This document shows, in pieces, positions 50,229 through 59,508 of a stretch of 64,000 nucleotides of DNA (positions within the stretch are counted from its first letter, which is position 1; every line of letters starts with the position of its first letter). This DNA comes from Candidatus Woesearchaeota archaeon (GTDB lineage Archaea; Nanobdellota; Nanobdellia; Woesearchaeales; JAAOYA01), in contig JAAOYA010000009.1 in assembly GCA_018221105.1 (NCBI GenBank), positions 1-64,000 of the forward strand, written 5' to 3'. The notes below the pieces were generated by a model. That model was not told the DNA's origin. It searched no databases and saw only the letters and a program-made list of their open reading frames with translations. Both the position numbers and the translations under genes were made by a program.

Positions 50229-50804
50229 GTGGTTAAACACGTTGGACTTTTTGAAATTAGATTTCATGGCAGGGGAGGCCAGGGCGCTAAAAGCGCTGCA
50301 GCAATTCTAGCAACTACAGCTTTAGAGACTGGAAAACAAATACAGAGTTTTCCAGAGTACGGCGCTGAGCGCCAGGGAGCACCAGTTAAAGCTTATACTA
50401 GAATTAGTGATAAACCTATTTTTATTCACACTGGTGTCACACAACCGGATCTTGTAGTAGTATTGGATGAAACACTATTAAAAAATATTCCGGTAGCACA
50501 AGGATTAAACGATAAAGGAATACTAATTGCAAATACTGACAAATCAGCACAAGAAGTACAAACACTAACAAAATTTAGTGGCAAAATTATTACGTTAGAC
50601 GCTACAAAAATAGCATTAGATACTGTTGGAAAAAACATTCCTAACACTCCGATGCTTGGAGCAATAGCAAAAGTTACAGGCTTAGTGAGTGTTCAAGCCC
50701 TAAAAGAAAACGTCAAGCACAAATTCGAGCGAAAGCTAAGCACTGAGTTAGTAAACAAGAATTTAGAAGCAGTACAAATTGCAGCAGACAAAGTAAAAAA
50801 ATGA
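50229..50804 (+). CDS. porC: 2-oxoacid:ferredoxin oxidoreductase gamma subunit
   Basis: EIRFHGRGGQGAKSAAAILATTALETGKQIQSFPEYGAERQGAPVKAY. Confidence 0.92.
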   Translation: MVKHVGLFEIRFHGRGGQGAKSAAAILATTALETGKQIQSFPEYGAERQGAPVKAYTRISDKPIFIHTGVTQPDLVVVLDETLLKNIPVAQGLNDKGILIANTDKSAQEVQTLTKFSGKIITLDATKIALDTVGKNIPNTPMLGAIAKVTGLVSVQALKENVKHKFERKLSTELVNKNLEAVQIAADKVKK

Positions 50805-51130
50805 CTGATCCAAACACTCCGCCAAGAGAACCAAGATATAACAAAAAGTATGGTTATAAAGAAATTCCAATAGGTGGAATGATAACAGATTTTATGAGCA
50901 GCGAAGAATACAAGTCAGGAGACTGGCGCACTTTCAGGCCAATACACATACCAGAGAAATGCACTCATTGTATGATATGCTGGACCTTATGCCCTGACAG
51001 TAGCATCATAACTAAAGAAGCAAAATTTATTGAATTCGATTATTACCATTGCAAAGGTTGCGGCATTTGCGCAAAAGAATGCCCGTTTAAAGCAATAGAT
51101 ATGAAAGACGAAAAAGAATTCCGCGATTAA
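50801..51130 (+). CDS. porD: 2-oxoacid:ferredoxin oxidoreductase delta subunit (2x[4Fe-4S])
   Basis: CTHCMICWTLCPDSSI and CKGCGICAKECPFKAI. Confidence 0.92.
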   Translation: MTDPNTPPREPRYNKKYGYKEIPIGGMITDFMSSEEYKSGDWRTFRPIHIPEKCTHCMICWTLCPDSSIITKEAKFIEFDYYHCKGCGICAKECPFKAIDMKDEKEFRD

Positions 51131-51131
51131 A

Positions 51132-52304
51132 ATGACACAAAAAAGAGTAGCTATCACAGGAGCACAAGCAAGCGCTAACGCAATGCGCCAAATCAATCCA
51201 GAAGTTGTAGCAGCTTATCCGATAACACCGCAAACAGATGTCATGCACGCCTTTGCAAAGTTCGTAGCTGACGGCAAAGTAGACACAGAACTAATACTGG
51301 TAGAGTCAGAACACAGTGCTATGAGTGCTTGCGTTGGAGCAGCAGCAGGCGGAGTAAGAGCAATGACAGCATCAGCAGCTAACGGAATAGCATTAATGTG
51401 GGAGATAATATACATAGCAGCCTCAAACAGACTACCAATAACAATGAACGTTGTAAACAGAGCATTAAGTGGACCAATCAACATTCACTGTGACCACTCA
51501 GACAGCATGGGCTGTCGCGATGCAGGATGGCTGCAATTCTACTCTGAAAGCGCGCAAGAAGCATACGAGAATACTTTAATGGCGCAAAAAGTTAGTGAGC
51601 ACCCACAAGTTTTGCTGCCATCAATGGTATGCCAAGACGGTTTCATAACAAGTCATGCAGTAGAAGTAGTAGACCTACTAGATGACGCGACAGTAAAAAA
51701 CTTCATAGGAAACTACACGCCAAAATACCCATTATTAAACTATGAACAACCAATGACCAGTGGACCAGTAGACTTTTACGATTATTACTTCGAGCACAAA
51801 AAACAACAAATGGACGCCATGGAAAAAGCAAAAACAGTAATACACAATGTTTTCAACGAATTCGAAAAAATCACTGGAACACACTACGACTTTTTTGAAG
51901 GGTACCAATTAGAAGACGCAGAAACTGTGCTAGTAGCAGCCAGTTCAAGCGCTGGAACAATAAGAGTAGTAGTAGACAAACTAAGAAGCCAGGGAAAAAA
52001 AGTCGGGCTATTAAAAATAAGAGTTTTCAGACCATTTAACAACGAACTAATAACAAAAAAATTAGAGAACGCAAAAGCAGTAGCAATACTAGATCGCAGC
52101 GCAACATTTGGGGGATTTGGAGGACCACTATTTACAGAGATCAGAAGCGCGTTTTACGAAAAAACTAAAAAGCCAACAATCATAAATTATATTTACGGCC
52201 TAGGAGGCCGAGACTTAACAGTAGAACTAGTACAACAAGCTTACAGTGAACTAGAAAAACCTAAACAAGGACCAACAGTTAGAACGCTTGGAGTACGAGA
52301 ATAA
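51132..52304 (+). CDS. porA: 2-oxoacid:ferredoxin oxidoreductase alpha subunit
   Basis: AYPITPQTDVMHAFAKF; GCRDAGWLQFYSESAQEAYENTLMA. Confidence 0.92.
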   Translation: MTQKRVAITGAQASANAMRQINPEVVAAYPITPQTDVMHAFAKFVADGKVDTELILVESEHSAMSACVGAAAGGVRAMTASAANGIALMWEIIYIAASNRLPITMNVVNRALSGPINIHCDHSDSMGCRDAGWLQFYSESAQEAYENTLMAQKVSEHPQVLLPSMVCQDGFITSHAVEVVDLLDDATVKNFIGNYTPKYPLLNYEQPMTSGPVDFYDYYFEHKKQQMDAMEKAKTVIHNVFNEFEKITGTHYDFFEGYQLEDAETVLVAASSSAGTIRVVVDKLRSQGKKVGLLKIRVFRPFNNELITKKLENAKAVAILDRSATFGGFGGPLFTEIRSAFYEKTKKPTIINYIYGLGGRDLTVELVQQAYSELEKPKQGPTVRTLGVRE

Positions 52305-52317
52305 AGGTGATACCAAA

Positions 52318-52572
52318 ATGACACGATGGCAAGACCTAAAACCATGGGTTCGCGGCGGAATAATTGGACTGCTGCCACCAGTAATCTTTATGGTAATAAT
52401 AGTATTTTTTACTATTAGCGTGGCAGGCGTAGTGTGCCCGACACTATCAGAAAGCGTCCAATGCTCCATGATAAGGTTCTTTTTCACATACTTCATAATA
52501 TACCTTGTCATAGCAATACCATATTTTTTCATCGGAGCATTCATAAGCAGTGTGTTTTCAAAAGAAGTATAA
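52318..52572 (+). CDS. Small two-TM membrane protein inside the por operon
   Basis: MTRWQDLKPWVRGGIIGLLPPVIFMVIIVFFTISV...; AGGTGA SD; sits between porA and porB in the same orientation. Confidence 0.65.
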   Translation: MTRWQDLKPWVRGGIIGLLPPVIFMVIIVFFTISVAGVVCPTLSESVQCSMIRFFFTYFIIYLVIAIPYFFIGAFISSVFSKEV

Positions 52573-52576
52573 AAAA

Positions 52577-53506
52577 ATGGTTAACATAAAAGAACTGTCA
52601 AAGCGTGATGAAAGGCTAGGCCCCGGGCATAGAATGTGCCCTGGATGTCCAGCAACAATAATAGCCAGGCTAGTAATGCATGCAACAGACAATCCAATAG
52701 TAGTCACTAACGCAACAGGTTGTTTAGAAGTTAGTACAACAATCTACCCTTTTACTAGTTGGCGCGTTCCATGGATGCACAACGCTTTTGAAAACGCGGC
52801 AGCAACACTATCAGGACTCGAGACAGCTTACAAAGCACTAAAAAAAACCGGCAGGGCTTACGGTGACAAAGAAGTAAAATTCCTAGCATTCGGTGGCGAC
52901 GGCGGAACATACGACATTGGACTGCAAGCATTGAGTGGCACTTTAGAGCGAGGCCACAATATTGTTTACGTTTGTTATGACAATCAAGGATACATGAACA
53001 CAGGAATACAAAGAAGCAGCAGCACTCCAATGGGAGCAGCCACCAACACATCACCAGATGGCAGCCTACACCATGGAAAAGAAGTTTTCAAAAAAGATCT
53101 CACAGCAATAACAGTAGCGCACGGCATCAAGTACGTTGCGCAAGCAAGCCCAAGCCACTACGCTGACATGATACGAAAAGCACAAACAGCCTTTGAAGTT
53201 GACGGCCCAGTATTTATCAACATAATAAGCCCATGCGTTCCAGGATGGGGTTACCCGCCAGAAGAAAGCATACAAATAGCAAAACTAGCAGTTGAAACCT
53301 GTTATTGGCCAATATACGAAGTAGTAAACGGAGAGTACAAACTAAACTATGATCCAGCAGCTAGAAAAAAACCAATCACAGAATGGCTTAAAACACAAGC
53401 GCGATTTCGCCACATGCTAAAACCAGAGAATGCTCACTTAGTGACAATGTTGCAAGAGCACGTCGACAAAGAATGGGAAAAACTAAAAAAACTTTGTGGC
53501 AAATAA
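52577..53506 (+). CDS. porB: 2-oxoacid:ferredoxin oxidoreductase beta subunit (TPP-binding)
   Basis: GHRMCPGCPATIIARL; GGDGGTYDIGLQALSGTLERGHNIVYVCYDNQGYMNTGIQRS; start at ATG 52577. Confidence 0.92.
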   Translation: MVNIKELSKRDERLGPGHRMCPGCPATIIARLVMHATDNPIVVTNATGCLEVSTTIYPFTSWRVPWMHNAFENAAATLSGLETAYKALKKTGRAYGDKEVKFLAFGGDGGTYDIGLQALSGTLERGHNIVYVCYDNQGYMNTGIQRSSSTPMGAATNTSPDGSLHHGKEVFKKDLTAITVAHGIKYVAQASPSHYADMIRKAQTAFEVDGPVFINIISPCVPGWGYPPEESIQIAKLAVETCYWPIYEVVNGEYKLNYDPAARKKPITEWLKTQARFRHMLKPENAHLVTMLQEHVDKEWEKLKKLCGK

Positions 53507-53535
53507 TATAAATAGTACTACTTTCTAAAAACGTT

Positions 53536-53946
53536 ATGAAACAATTCGAGTATTTAGATCACACAGCAGACGCAAAATTCAGAGCTTTTGGCAGAACAAA
53601 CGAAGAAAAACTATCCAATGCAGTACTAGCGATGAATGGTATAATAGTAGACATAAAAAAAGTACAAATAAGAATTAGTAAAGAAGTAAGCGTAAAAAGC
53701 AAAACCCTGAGAGGACTAATATACGATTTTTTAGATGAAGCACTATTCTTGTTTGACACAGAAGGACTAGTAGTGGCAAAAGTTGAAGATTTAAAAATAA
53801 CAAAAGACACTGATCACTACTGCGCAACAGCCATCTTAAAAGGTGACAGCGTGAAAAATTATGAAGTAGAAGGACACGTCAAAGCAATAACCTACAACGA
53901 CTATGAACTAACAGATGAGTATTTACAAATGGTGGTAGACTTATAA
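53536..53946 (+). CDS. Archease
   Basis: YLDHTADAKFRAFG; LIYDFLDEALFLFDTEGLV; EGHVKAITYNDYEL; adjacent to rtcB. Confidence 0.92.
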   Translation: MKQFEYLDHTADAKFRAFGRTNEEKLSNAVLAMNGIIVDIKKVQIRISKEVSVKSKTLRGLIYDFLDEALFLFDTEGLVVAKVEDLKITKDTDHYCATAILKGDSVKNYEVEGHVKAITYNDYELTDEYLQMVVDL

Positions 53947-55367
53947 TGAAAGAAAAACTAAAAAAAACATCAAATTATAGCTTCGAACTAGAAAAAACAG
54001 GTTCTATGAAAGTGCCAGCAAAAATCTACATGAACGAAAAACTATTTGATGCAGTAGAAGACCGTGCAATACAACAATTATACAATGTAGCAGGACTGCC
54101 AGGAGTACAAGGCAGGGTAATGGCAATGCCAGACGCACACCTAGGCTACGGCTTCCCAATAGGAGGGGTCGCAGCAATAGACGGCATTATCACGCCAGGC
54201 GGCATAGGATTTGACATTAATTGCGGAGTCAGAATGCTAGCAACAAACCTAACAAAAGAACAAGTAGAGCCAAAAATACAAGAATTACTAAACGCACTGT
54301 TCAAAAACGTTCCAAGCGGAGTAGGAAGCGAAAGCAAAATACGATTAACAGACGAGCAACTAGACCAAGTTTTAGAAAAAGGTGCTAAGTGGGCGACAGA
54401 GAATGGATATGGAAACCAAGTTGACCTAGATCACTGTGAAGAGTCAGGAAGCATGCCAGGAGCCGATGCCTCAAAAGTAAGCCAGCGAGCAAAAGCACGT
54501 GGCAGAAAACAATTAGGAAGTTTAGGAGCGGGAAACCATTTTTTAGAAGTACAAATAGTAGACAAAATCTATGACAAAGAAATTGCTAATACATTCAACA
54601 TAACGAGTGAAAATCAGATAATGGTAATGATACACTGTGGCAGTAGAGGACTAGGACACCAAGTTTGCGGTGATTACCTAAGAAAAATGGAAGACGCGTA
54701 CCCTCAAATAATAGAAAAACTACCAGAAAAAGATTTGATATACGCGCCACTAAAAGACCAACTAGCAAAAGATTATTTCGCTGCAATGGTAGCAAGCGCA
54801 AACTACGCTTGGGCAAACCGACACGTAATAGCGCACAGAGTACGAGAAGCCTTCAAAGAAGTCTTCGGCGAGAAAGCAGAATTAACAACAGTCTATGATG
54901 TAGCGCACAACATTGCAAAACCAGAAAAACACGAAGTTAATGGAGAACTAAAAGAATTATTAGTGCACCGCAAAGGAGCCACAAGAGCATTCGGGCCAGG
55001 ACGCGAAGAACTGCCAGAAGATTATAAAACAACAGGCCAGCCAGTATTAATACCAGGCAGCATGGGAACAGCAAGCTACATCTTAGTAGGCACAGATACC
55101 GCGATGACAGAAACCTTTGGCTCAACAGCTCACGGCGCAGGACGAGCGATGAGTCGCCACGCAGCAATCAAGAGTTTTCGAGGAGAAAAAGTCAAAGAAG
55201 AACTAGCAAAAAAACACATTTACGTCAAAAGCGCATCATGGAAAGGTATTGCAGAAGAAGCACCACAAGCCTACAAAGACGTTGACGAAGTAGTAAAAGT
55301 CTCACACGAAGCCGGCATAGGAAAACTAGTGGCCAAAGTTGTCCCTTTCGGAGTCATAAAAGGATAA
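53946..55367 (+). CDS. rtcB: RNA ligase RtcB
   Basis: MPDAHLGYGFPIGGVAA, GGIGFDINCGVRML, SLGAGNHFLEVQ, HCGSRGLGHQVC, GTASYILVGT, HGAGRAMSR. Confidence 0.96.
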   Translation: MKEKLKKTSNYSFELEKTGSMKVPAKIYMNEKLFDAVEDRAIQQLYNVAGLPGVQGRVMAMPDAHLGYGFPIGGVAAIDGIITPGGIGFDINCGVRMLATNLTKEQVEPKIQELLNALFKNVPSGVGSESKIRLTDEQLDQVLEKGAKWATENGYGNQVDLDHCEESGSMPGADASKVSQRAKARGRKQLGSLGAGNHFLEVQIVDKIYDKEIANTFNITSENQIMVMIHCGSRGLGHQVCGDYLRKMEDAYPQIIEKLPEKDLIYAPLKDQLAKDYFAAMVASANYAWANRHVIAHRVREAFKEVFGEKAELTTVYDVAHNIAKPEKHEVNGELKELLVHRKGATRAFGPGREELPEDYKTTGQPVLIPGSMGTASYILVGTDTAMTETFGSTAHGAGRAMSRHAAIKSFRGEKVKEELAKKHIYVKSASWKGIAEEAPQAYKDVDEVVKVSHEAGIGKLVAKVVPFGVIKG

Positions 55368-55368
55368 A

Positions 55369-55650
55369 ATGTTTACAAAAGAACCACCTTGCAATAACGA
55401 TCAAGAAAATGATCTTGGCTGGCTTGCAGATTTACTAACAGAAAAATTGGGTGAAAGAATCGACCCTGATAGAATAATGGGTGCTGTTGAGCAGTATGTT
55501 GGAATTTGTGGTGGTGCAACAAGTTATATGCATGAACGGCTTGAAGAAGTAGCAAGAGAATTATACGGATCAAAGGCACAATTAGAATTTGTCACAGTGC
55601 ATGGCGAGCACAAAGAATTATGCATTGCCTACACTAGTAGTAACTTTTAA
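55369..55650 (+). CDS. Hypothetical protein (93 aa)
   Basis: Open frame directly after rtcB; no recognised family. Confidence 0.55.
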   Translation: MFTKEPPCNNDQENDLGWLADLLTEKLGERIDPDRIMGAVEQYVGICGGATSYMHERLEEVARELYGSKAQLEFVTVHGEHKELCIAYTSSNF

Positions 55651-55689
55651 ATATCTCTAAGAACAAAAATTACTAAAAGAGGTAATAAC

Positions 55690-56928
55690 TTGGCAAGTTT
55701 AGGAATACAACTAGCACTATTAGCAACACTAATATTTTTCTCAGCATTCTTTTCAGGAATAGAAACAGCCTTGATGAGTATTAGCGCAGTAAAAGTCAAC
55801 AGTTTATTACAACAACGCAAAAAAGGAGCAGAAACACTACACCGCCTAAAACAAAACCCTCACAAACTAATAATCACAATACTAATAGGCAACAATTTAG
55901 TAAACATTGGAAGCGCATCGCTGGCAACAGTAGTTTTCACAAACCTTTTCGGCTCAAGCGGCATAGGAATCGCAACAGGGGTCATGACTTTTCTAATACT
56001 AGTCTTTGGCGAGATAACACCAAAAACACTAGCAACACAAAACGCAGAAAAAATCAGTTTAAAAGTAGCAAAACCAATAGAATTATTATCGATAGCACTA
56101 TCTCCATTCGTGTGGTTCTTTGGCCACATAAGCAATCTTGTAACAAGATTGTTCGGATCAAAAGACGGCGGCGAATTATCAGAAGAAGAACTAAAAACAA
56201 TCGTTACGATGGGACACCAAGAAGGAGTCATTAGTCGAGAAGCGGCAGAGATGATGCACAACATCTTAGAGTTCAAAGGAACAAAAGTCACAAAGATAAT
56301 GACTCCAAAAATTGACATGCACATGGTAGACGGAGAAAAATCATTAAAAAAAGAATTAGATTATGTAATAAAAACACCTTACTCTTGCTATCCAATATAC
56401 ATTGACACAAAAGACAAAATAATAGGTCACTTAGACGTTGATGACGTTCTAGCACAAGTTAAAAAAAATAATATAGACCTAAAAGTAAAACAATTAAAAA
56501 GACCAGTATTTTTCGTTCCAGAATACAAAGAAATACACGATTTACTAAAAGATTTTGAAAAAAAGAAAATTTCAATAGCAATAGTAGTTGATGAGTACGC
56601 AGAAGTCAGTGGTTTAGTAACAGTAGAAGATGTACTAGAAGAAATCGTTGGCGACATATTTGACAAAAGCAACCGTCAAAGCATCCACATAAAAAAAGCC
56701 AGCAGAAAACTAATGCGCGTAGACGCTAAGATAAGTGTTGCAGAATTAAACAAAGAATTACACCTAGGACTAAAAGATGATCATTTTAACACACTAGCAG
56801 GTTTCATAGAACACCGATTACACAAAATACCAAAAAAAGGAGAGCGAATAAAACTAAAAAATGTTATAATAGAAGTTGATCAAGTAACAAAACAAGGAAT
56901 CAAAAGCGTCAAAATCATGAAAACATAA
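55690..56928 (+). CDS. CNNM/TlyC-type protein (DUF21 + CBS pair + CorC/HlyC domain)
   Basis: FFSAFFSGIETALMSISAVKVNSLL; KIMTPKIDMHMVDGEKSL; VVDEYAEVSGLVTVEDVLEEIVGDI. Confidence 0.92.
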   Translation: MASLGIQLALLATLIFFSAFFSGIETALMSISAVKVNSLLQQRKKGAETLHRLKQNPHKLIITILIGNNLVNIGSASLATVVFTNLFGSSGIGIATGVMTFLILVFGEITPKTLATQNAEKISLKVAKPIELLSIALSPFVWFFGHISNLVTRLFGSKDGGELSEEELKTIVTMGHQEGVISREAAEMMHNILEFKGTKVTKIMTPKIDMHMVDGEKSLKKELDYVIKTPYSCYPIYIDTKDKIIGHLDVDDVLAQVKKNNIDLKVKQLKRPVFFVPEYKEIHDLLKDFEKKKISIAIVVDEYAEVSGLVTVEDVLEEIVGDIFDKSNRQSIHIKKASRKLMRVDAKISVAELNKELHLGLKDDHFNTLAGFIEHRLHKIPKKGERIKLKNVIIEVDQVTKQGIKSVKIMKT

Positions 56929-56963
56929 TTCTTTTTATATAATTATAATAATCAAATTATAAA

Positions 56964-57668
56964 ATGGTAACAGCACACGTAAAAAAACGAGAAGTAATAG
57001 CAAAAGACACAATAGAGGTAACAATCGAGTTAGAAAAATCAATAGTTTTCCTGTCAGGACAACACGCGACAATAAAACTAACACTTTATCATGAAGACAA
57101 AAAAGGCGGTCAAAGAATTTTTTCAATAACCAACACGCCAAAAACTGACAAGCAAATAATAATTGCCATGCGCCAAACAGGCAGCGGTTTTAAAAAAACA
57201 CTAGAAGAAATTGAAGAAGACAAAGAATTAGAAGTTGTTACAACAGGCGGAGAATTCACACTACCACAAGACACTAACAGAAAAATTGTGTTTATTGCTG
57301 GAGGAATAGGGATAACACCATTTATTGCAATGCTGCGCCACACCTTTGAAAACAATCTACCCTACAAAATAGTGCTAGTATACTCAAATAAAGACAAAGC
57401 AGCAAGCGCATATTATGATGAATTACAACAAATGCAAACAGATCACGAAAACTTCAGGCTTATACCAACAATGACATCAGACAATGATTGGAGTGGAGAA
57501 GCAAGAAGAATAGACAGTGAGTTCATAACTGACTACTTTGAAAAACCACGAGATTACACTTTCATGATAGCAGGCCCGCCAGGACTAGTGCAAAAAATCA
57601 AAACAGAACTATCAAACAGTGGAGCAGAACAGCAACACATAATAACAGAAAACTTTGAAGGATATTAA
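56964..57668 (+). CDS. FAD/NAD(P)-binding oxidoreductase (FNR family)
   Basis: QRIFSITNTP, FIAGGIGITPFIAMLRH, FMIAGPPGLVQ. Confidence 0.88.
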   Translation: MVTAHVKKREVIAKDTIEVTIELEKSIVFLSGQHATIKLTLYHEDKKGGQRIFSITNTPKTDKQIIIAMRQTGSGFKKTLEEIEEDKELEVVTTGGEFTLPQDTNRKIVFIAGGIGITPFIAMLRHTFENNLPYKIVLVYSNKDKAASAYYDELQQMQTDHENFRLIPTMTSDNDWSGEARRIDSEFITDYFEKPRDYTFMIAGPPGLVQKIKTELSNSGAEQQHIITENFEGY

Positions 57669-58090
57669 ACTTTTAAAATTATAAGATTAGTATTACCCAT
57701 GGTTCTTTTTTCAATGACTTCACGCTCAGACAATTTTTGAACAATCCTGGAAATTTTTACTTTGTTAAAACCAGACAACACTACTAATTTATTTTGCTCT
57801 AAAGAATTATTATTATCAAGCAAAACTTTTACAACAACCCTCTCTTCACGAGGCAAAACTTTTAAGACTTTTTCAAGTTGAAACTTATTAATCTTGTGCT
57901 GAAACAATAAAACAATAAAAGCTCCAATAATAATCGATAAAAAACTAATACCATAAACAATAAGCGGCAATTGTTCGTTAGTGTCACTAGTATAAAAACC
58001 ATTAACTAATGCAAATAAAACTCCTAACACGAAAACTAATATCATTCCAATGATTAATTTTTTGTTTTCAACTTCCATTTTATTTTTCAA
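57665..58090 (-). CDS. Membrane-tethered wHTH regulator
   Basis: Two N-terminal TMs then PREERVVVKVLLDNNNSLEQNKLVVLSGFNKVKISRIVQKLSEREVIEKRTMGNTNLIILKV. Confidence 0.8.
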   Translation of the reverse strand: MKNKMEVENKKLIIGMILVFVLGVLFALVNGFYTSDTNEQLPLIVYGISFLSIIIGAFIVLLFQHKINKFQLEKVLKVLPREERVVVKVLLDNNNSLEQNKLVVLSGFNKVKISRIVQKLSEREVIEKRTMGNTNLIILKV

Positions 58091-58307
58091 TCTCGCGCTT
58101 TAACCTTTGAAACTCTTTTTGATCAATTTCTCCACTAGCCAAACGCTTCTTCAAAATATCAAGAGCGCTATCACTTTGACTAGTACGATAACCATACTGG
58201 CCGCTGCTTTTGATGAGCCACCAAACAATCAAAAAGAATAACACTAAAATTAACGGTTGAAAAAACCATCCCATACCATAACCCATCATTGAAGTGTAAT
58301 GCATCAT
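58080..58307 (-). CDS. SHOCT-domain small membrane protein
   Basis: MMHYTSMMGYGMGWFFQPLILVLFFLIVWWLI...ALDILKKRLASGEIDQKEFQRLKREIEK; start at 58307 rather than 58442. Confidence 0.85.
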   Translation of the reverse strand: MMHYTSMMGYGMGWFFQPLILVLFFLIVWWLIKSSGQYGYRTSQSDSALDILKKRLASGEIDQKEFQRLKREIEK

Positions 58308-58426
58308 TTTAATACCTCGCAATGCTTTATTACTTATAAAAATATTGAAAAATGTCAAAATCCATAAAATATTTTGAACATTTCCAAAAACTATGTTTTT
58401 GAAAAATAAAAAAATAAAATGTTGTT

Positions 58427-58783
58427 TTAGTGCATTGGACAACCGCCAAAACCGCGATTACGACCAAATCCTTGCATCATACTAGAACCTTCACTATTTT
58501 GCTCGTGGTACTCTTCCATCAGTTCATGATGTTCTTGCATAACTTCAAAACTTTCACCGTCAACAACCCAAGCCATCATATTAAAACCAGATTCTTCTCT
58601 AAAATTATCAAAGTCTTCATAAGTGCCATCTTCGATTATTAACTCCATTTGCTCATGAAAGTCTTGCTTATCATTGTTTAATATTGCTCTTTGCTCAAAG
58701 CTTCCGTGAGCGATAGCAAAACCTGACAATGCCAACAAGCCAATAGTCAACATTGCAAACAATGTAATTGTTTTCTTTTGCAT
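58427..58783 (-). CDS. Secreted Met/His-containing small protein with CPMH C-terminus
   Basis: Signal peptide; HEQMELIIEDGTYEDFDNFREESGFNMMAWVVDGESFEVMQEHHELMEEYHEQ...GGCPMH. Confidence 0.75.
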   Translation of the reverse strand: MQKKTITLFAMLTIGLLALSGFAIAHGSFEQRAILNNDKQDFHEQMELIIEDGTYEDFDNFREESGFNMMAWVVDGESFEVMQEHHELMEEYHEQNSEGSSMMQGFGRNRGFGGCPMH

Positions 58784-58823
58784 TTTATTTTCCTCCAGGC
58801 AGTTTGCCTAGTATCATATAAGT

Positions 58824-58899
58824 TGAAACAAGATAATTAAATTACTGAAACGAGAATCAAAAAAGTGAAACCAGCCTATAATTTAGTGAAACACGAAAC
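58824..58899. promoter_or_regulatory. Phased TGAAAC array between divergent promoters
   Basis: TGAAAC at 58824, 58846, 58866, 58887 (spacing 22/20/21) plus CGAAAC at 58894; flanked by divergent TATA-like boxes. Confidence 0.6.
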
Positions 58900-58931
58900 A
58901 CTTAAATAAAATATAGGTTTTGAAATAAAAT

Positions 58932-59432
58932 ATGAAAAACCGTGCTTTTGGATTAATAATTATTGGCATAGCAGCATTGATAGGGTTTATAGTGTACTCT
59001 TTTAACAGGGCATTAGACTCAATTGTGGACATTGCTTGCACTCACGGGCCGACTTGTCCAATGCAGGGAACAATAAATTTTCAGACAAGCATAGGACTTG
59101 CGATAATGTTATTACTAGTTCTTGTAGGGGTATACATGATATTTTTTAGTAAAGAAGAAAAAATAGTCACTAAAACTGTCAGAGAACAAGTAAAGCCAAA
59201 ACAGTTAAGCAAAGAACACTACAAGAAAATCTTAAACAGTATACCAAGTGACGAAAAAATAATTTTTGAAAAAATTATTGACGCAAAAGGAACTATTTTT
59301 CAATCAGAATTAGTAGAAAAAACAGATTATTCAAAAGTTAAAATCACGCGAATGCTTGATAGGTTAGAAGGCAAAGGTTTCGTTGAGCGCAAGCGCAGAG
59401 GCATGACAAACATTGTAATATTAAAGGTTTGA
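58932..59432 (+). CDS. Membrane-tethered wHTH regulator with extracytoplasmic CTHGPTCPM loop (candidate metal sensor)
   Basis: Two TMs separated by DIACTHGPTCPMQGTINFQ; C-terminal wHTH KTDYSKVKITRMLDRLEGKGFVERKRRGMTNIVILKV. Confidence 0.8.
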   Translation: MKNRAFGLIIIGIAALIGFIVYSFNRALDSIVDIACTHGPTCPMQGTINFQTSIGLAIMLLLVLVGVYMIFFSKEEKIVTKTVREQVKPKQLSKEHYKKILNSIPSDEKIIFEKIIDAKGTIFQSELVEKTDYSKVKITRMLDRLEGKGFVERKRRGMTNIVILKV

Positions 59433-59467
59433 AACTAGTTTCGCCTATTCTTATATAAAGGGTTTCA
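59430..59467. promoter_or_regulatory. TGAAACTAGTTTCG palindrome, TATA (CTTATATAAAG) and GTTTCAC
   Basis: Same core as the 58824-58899 array, bracketing the TATA box of the 59509 gene. Confidence 0.55.
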
Positions 59468-59508
59468 CACTAACACTTTCTTAAAACATACCATGAGGTG
59501 TTATACAA

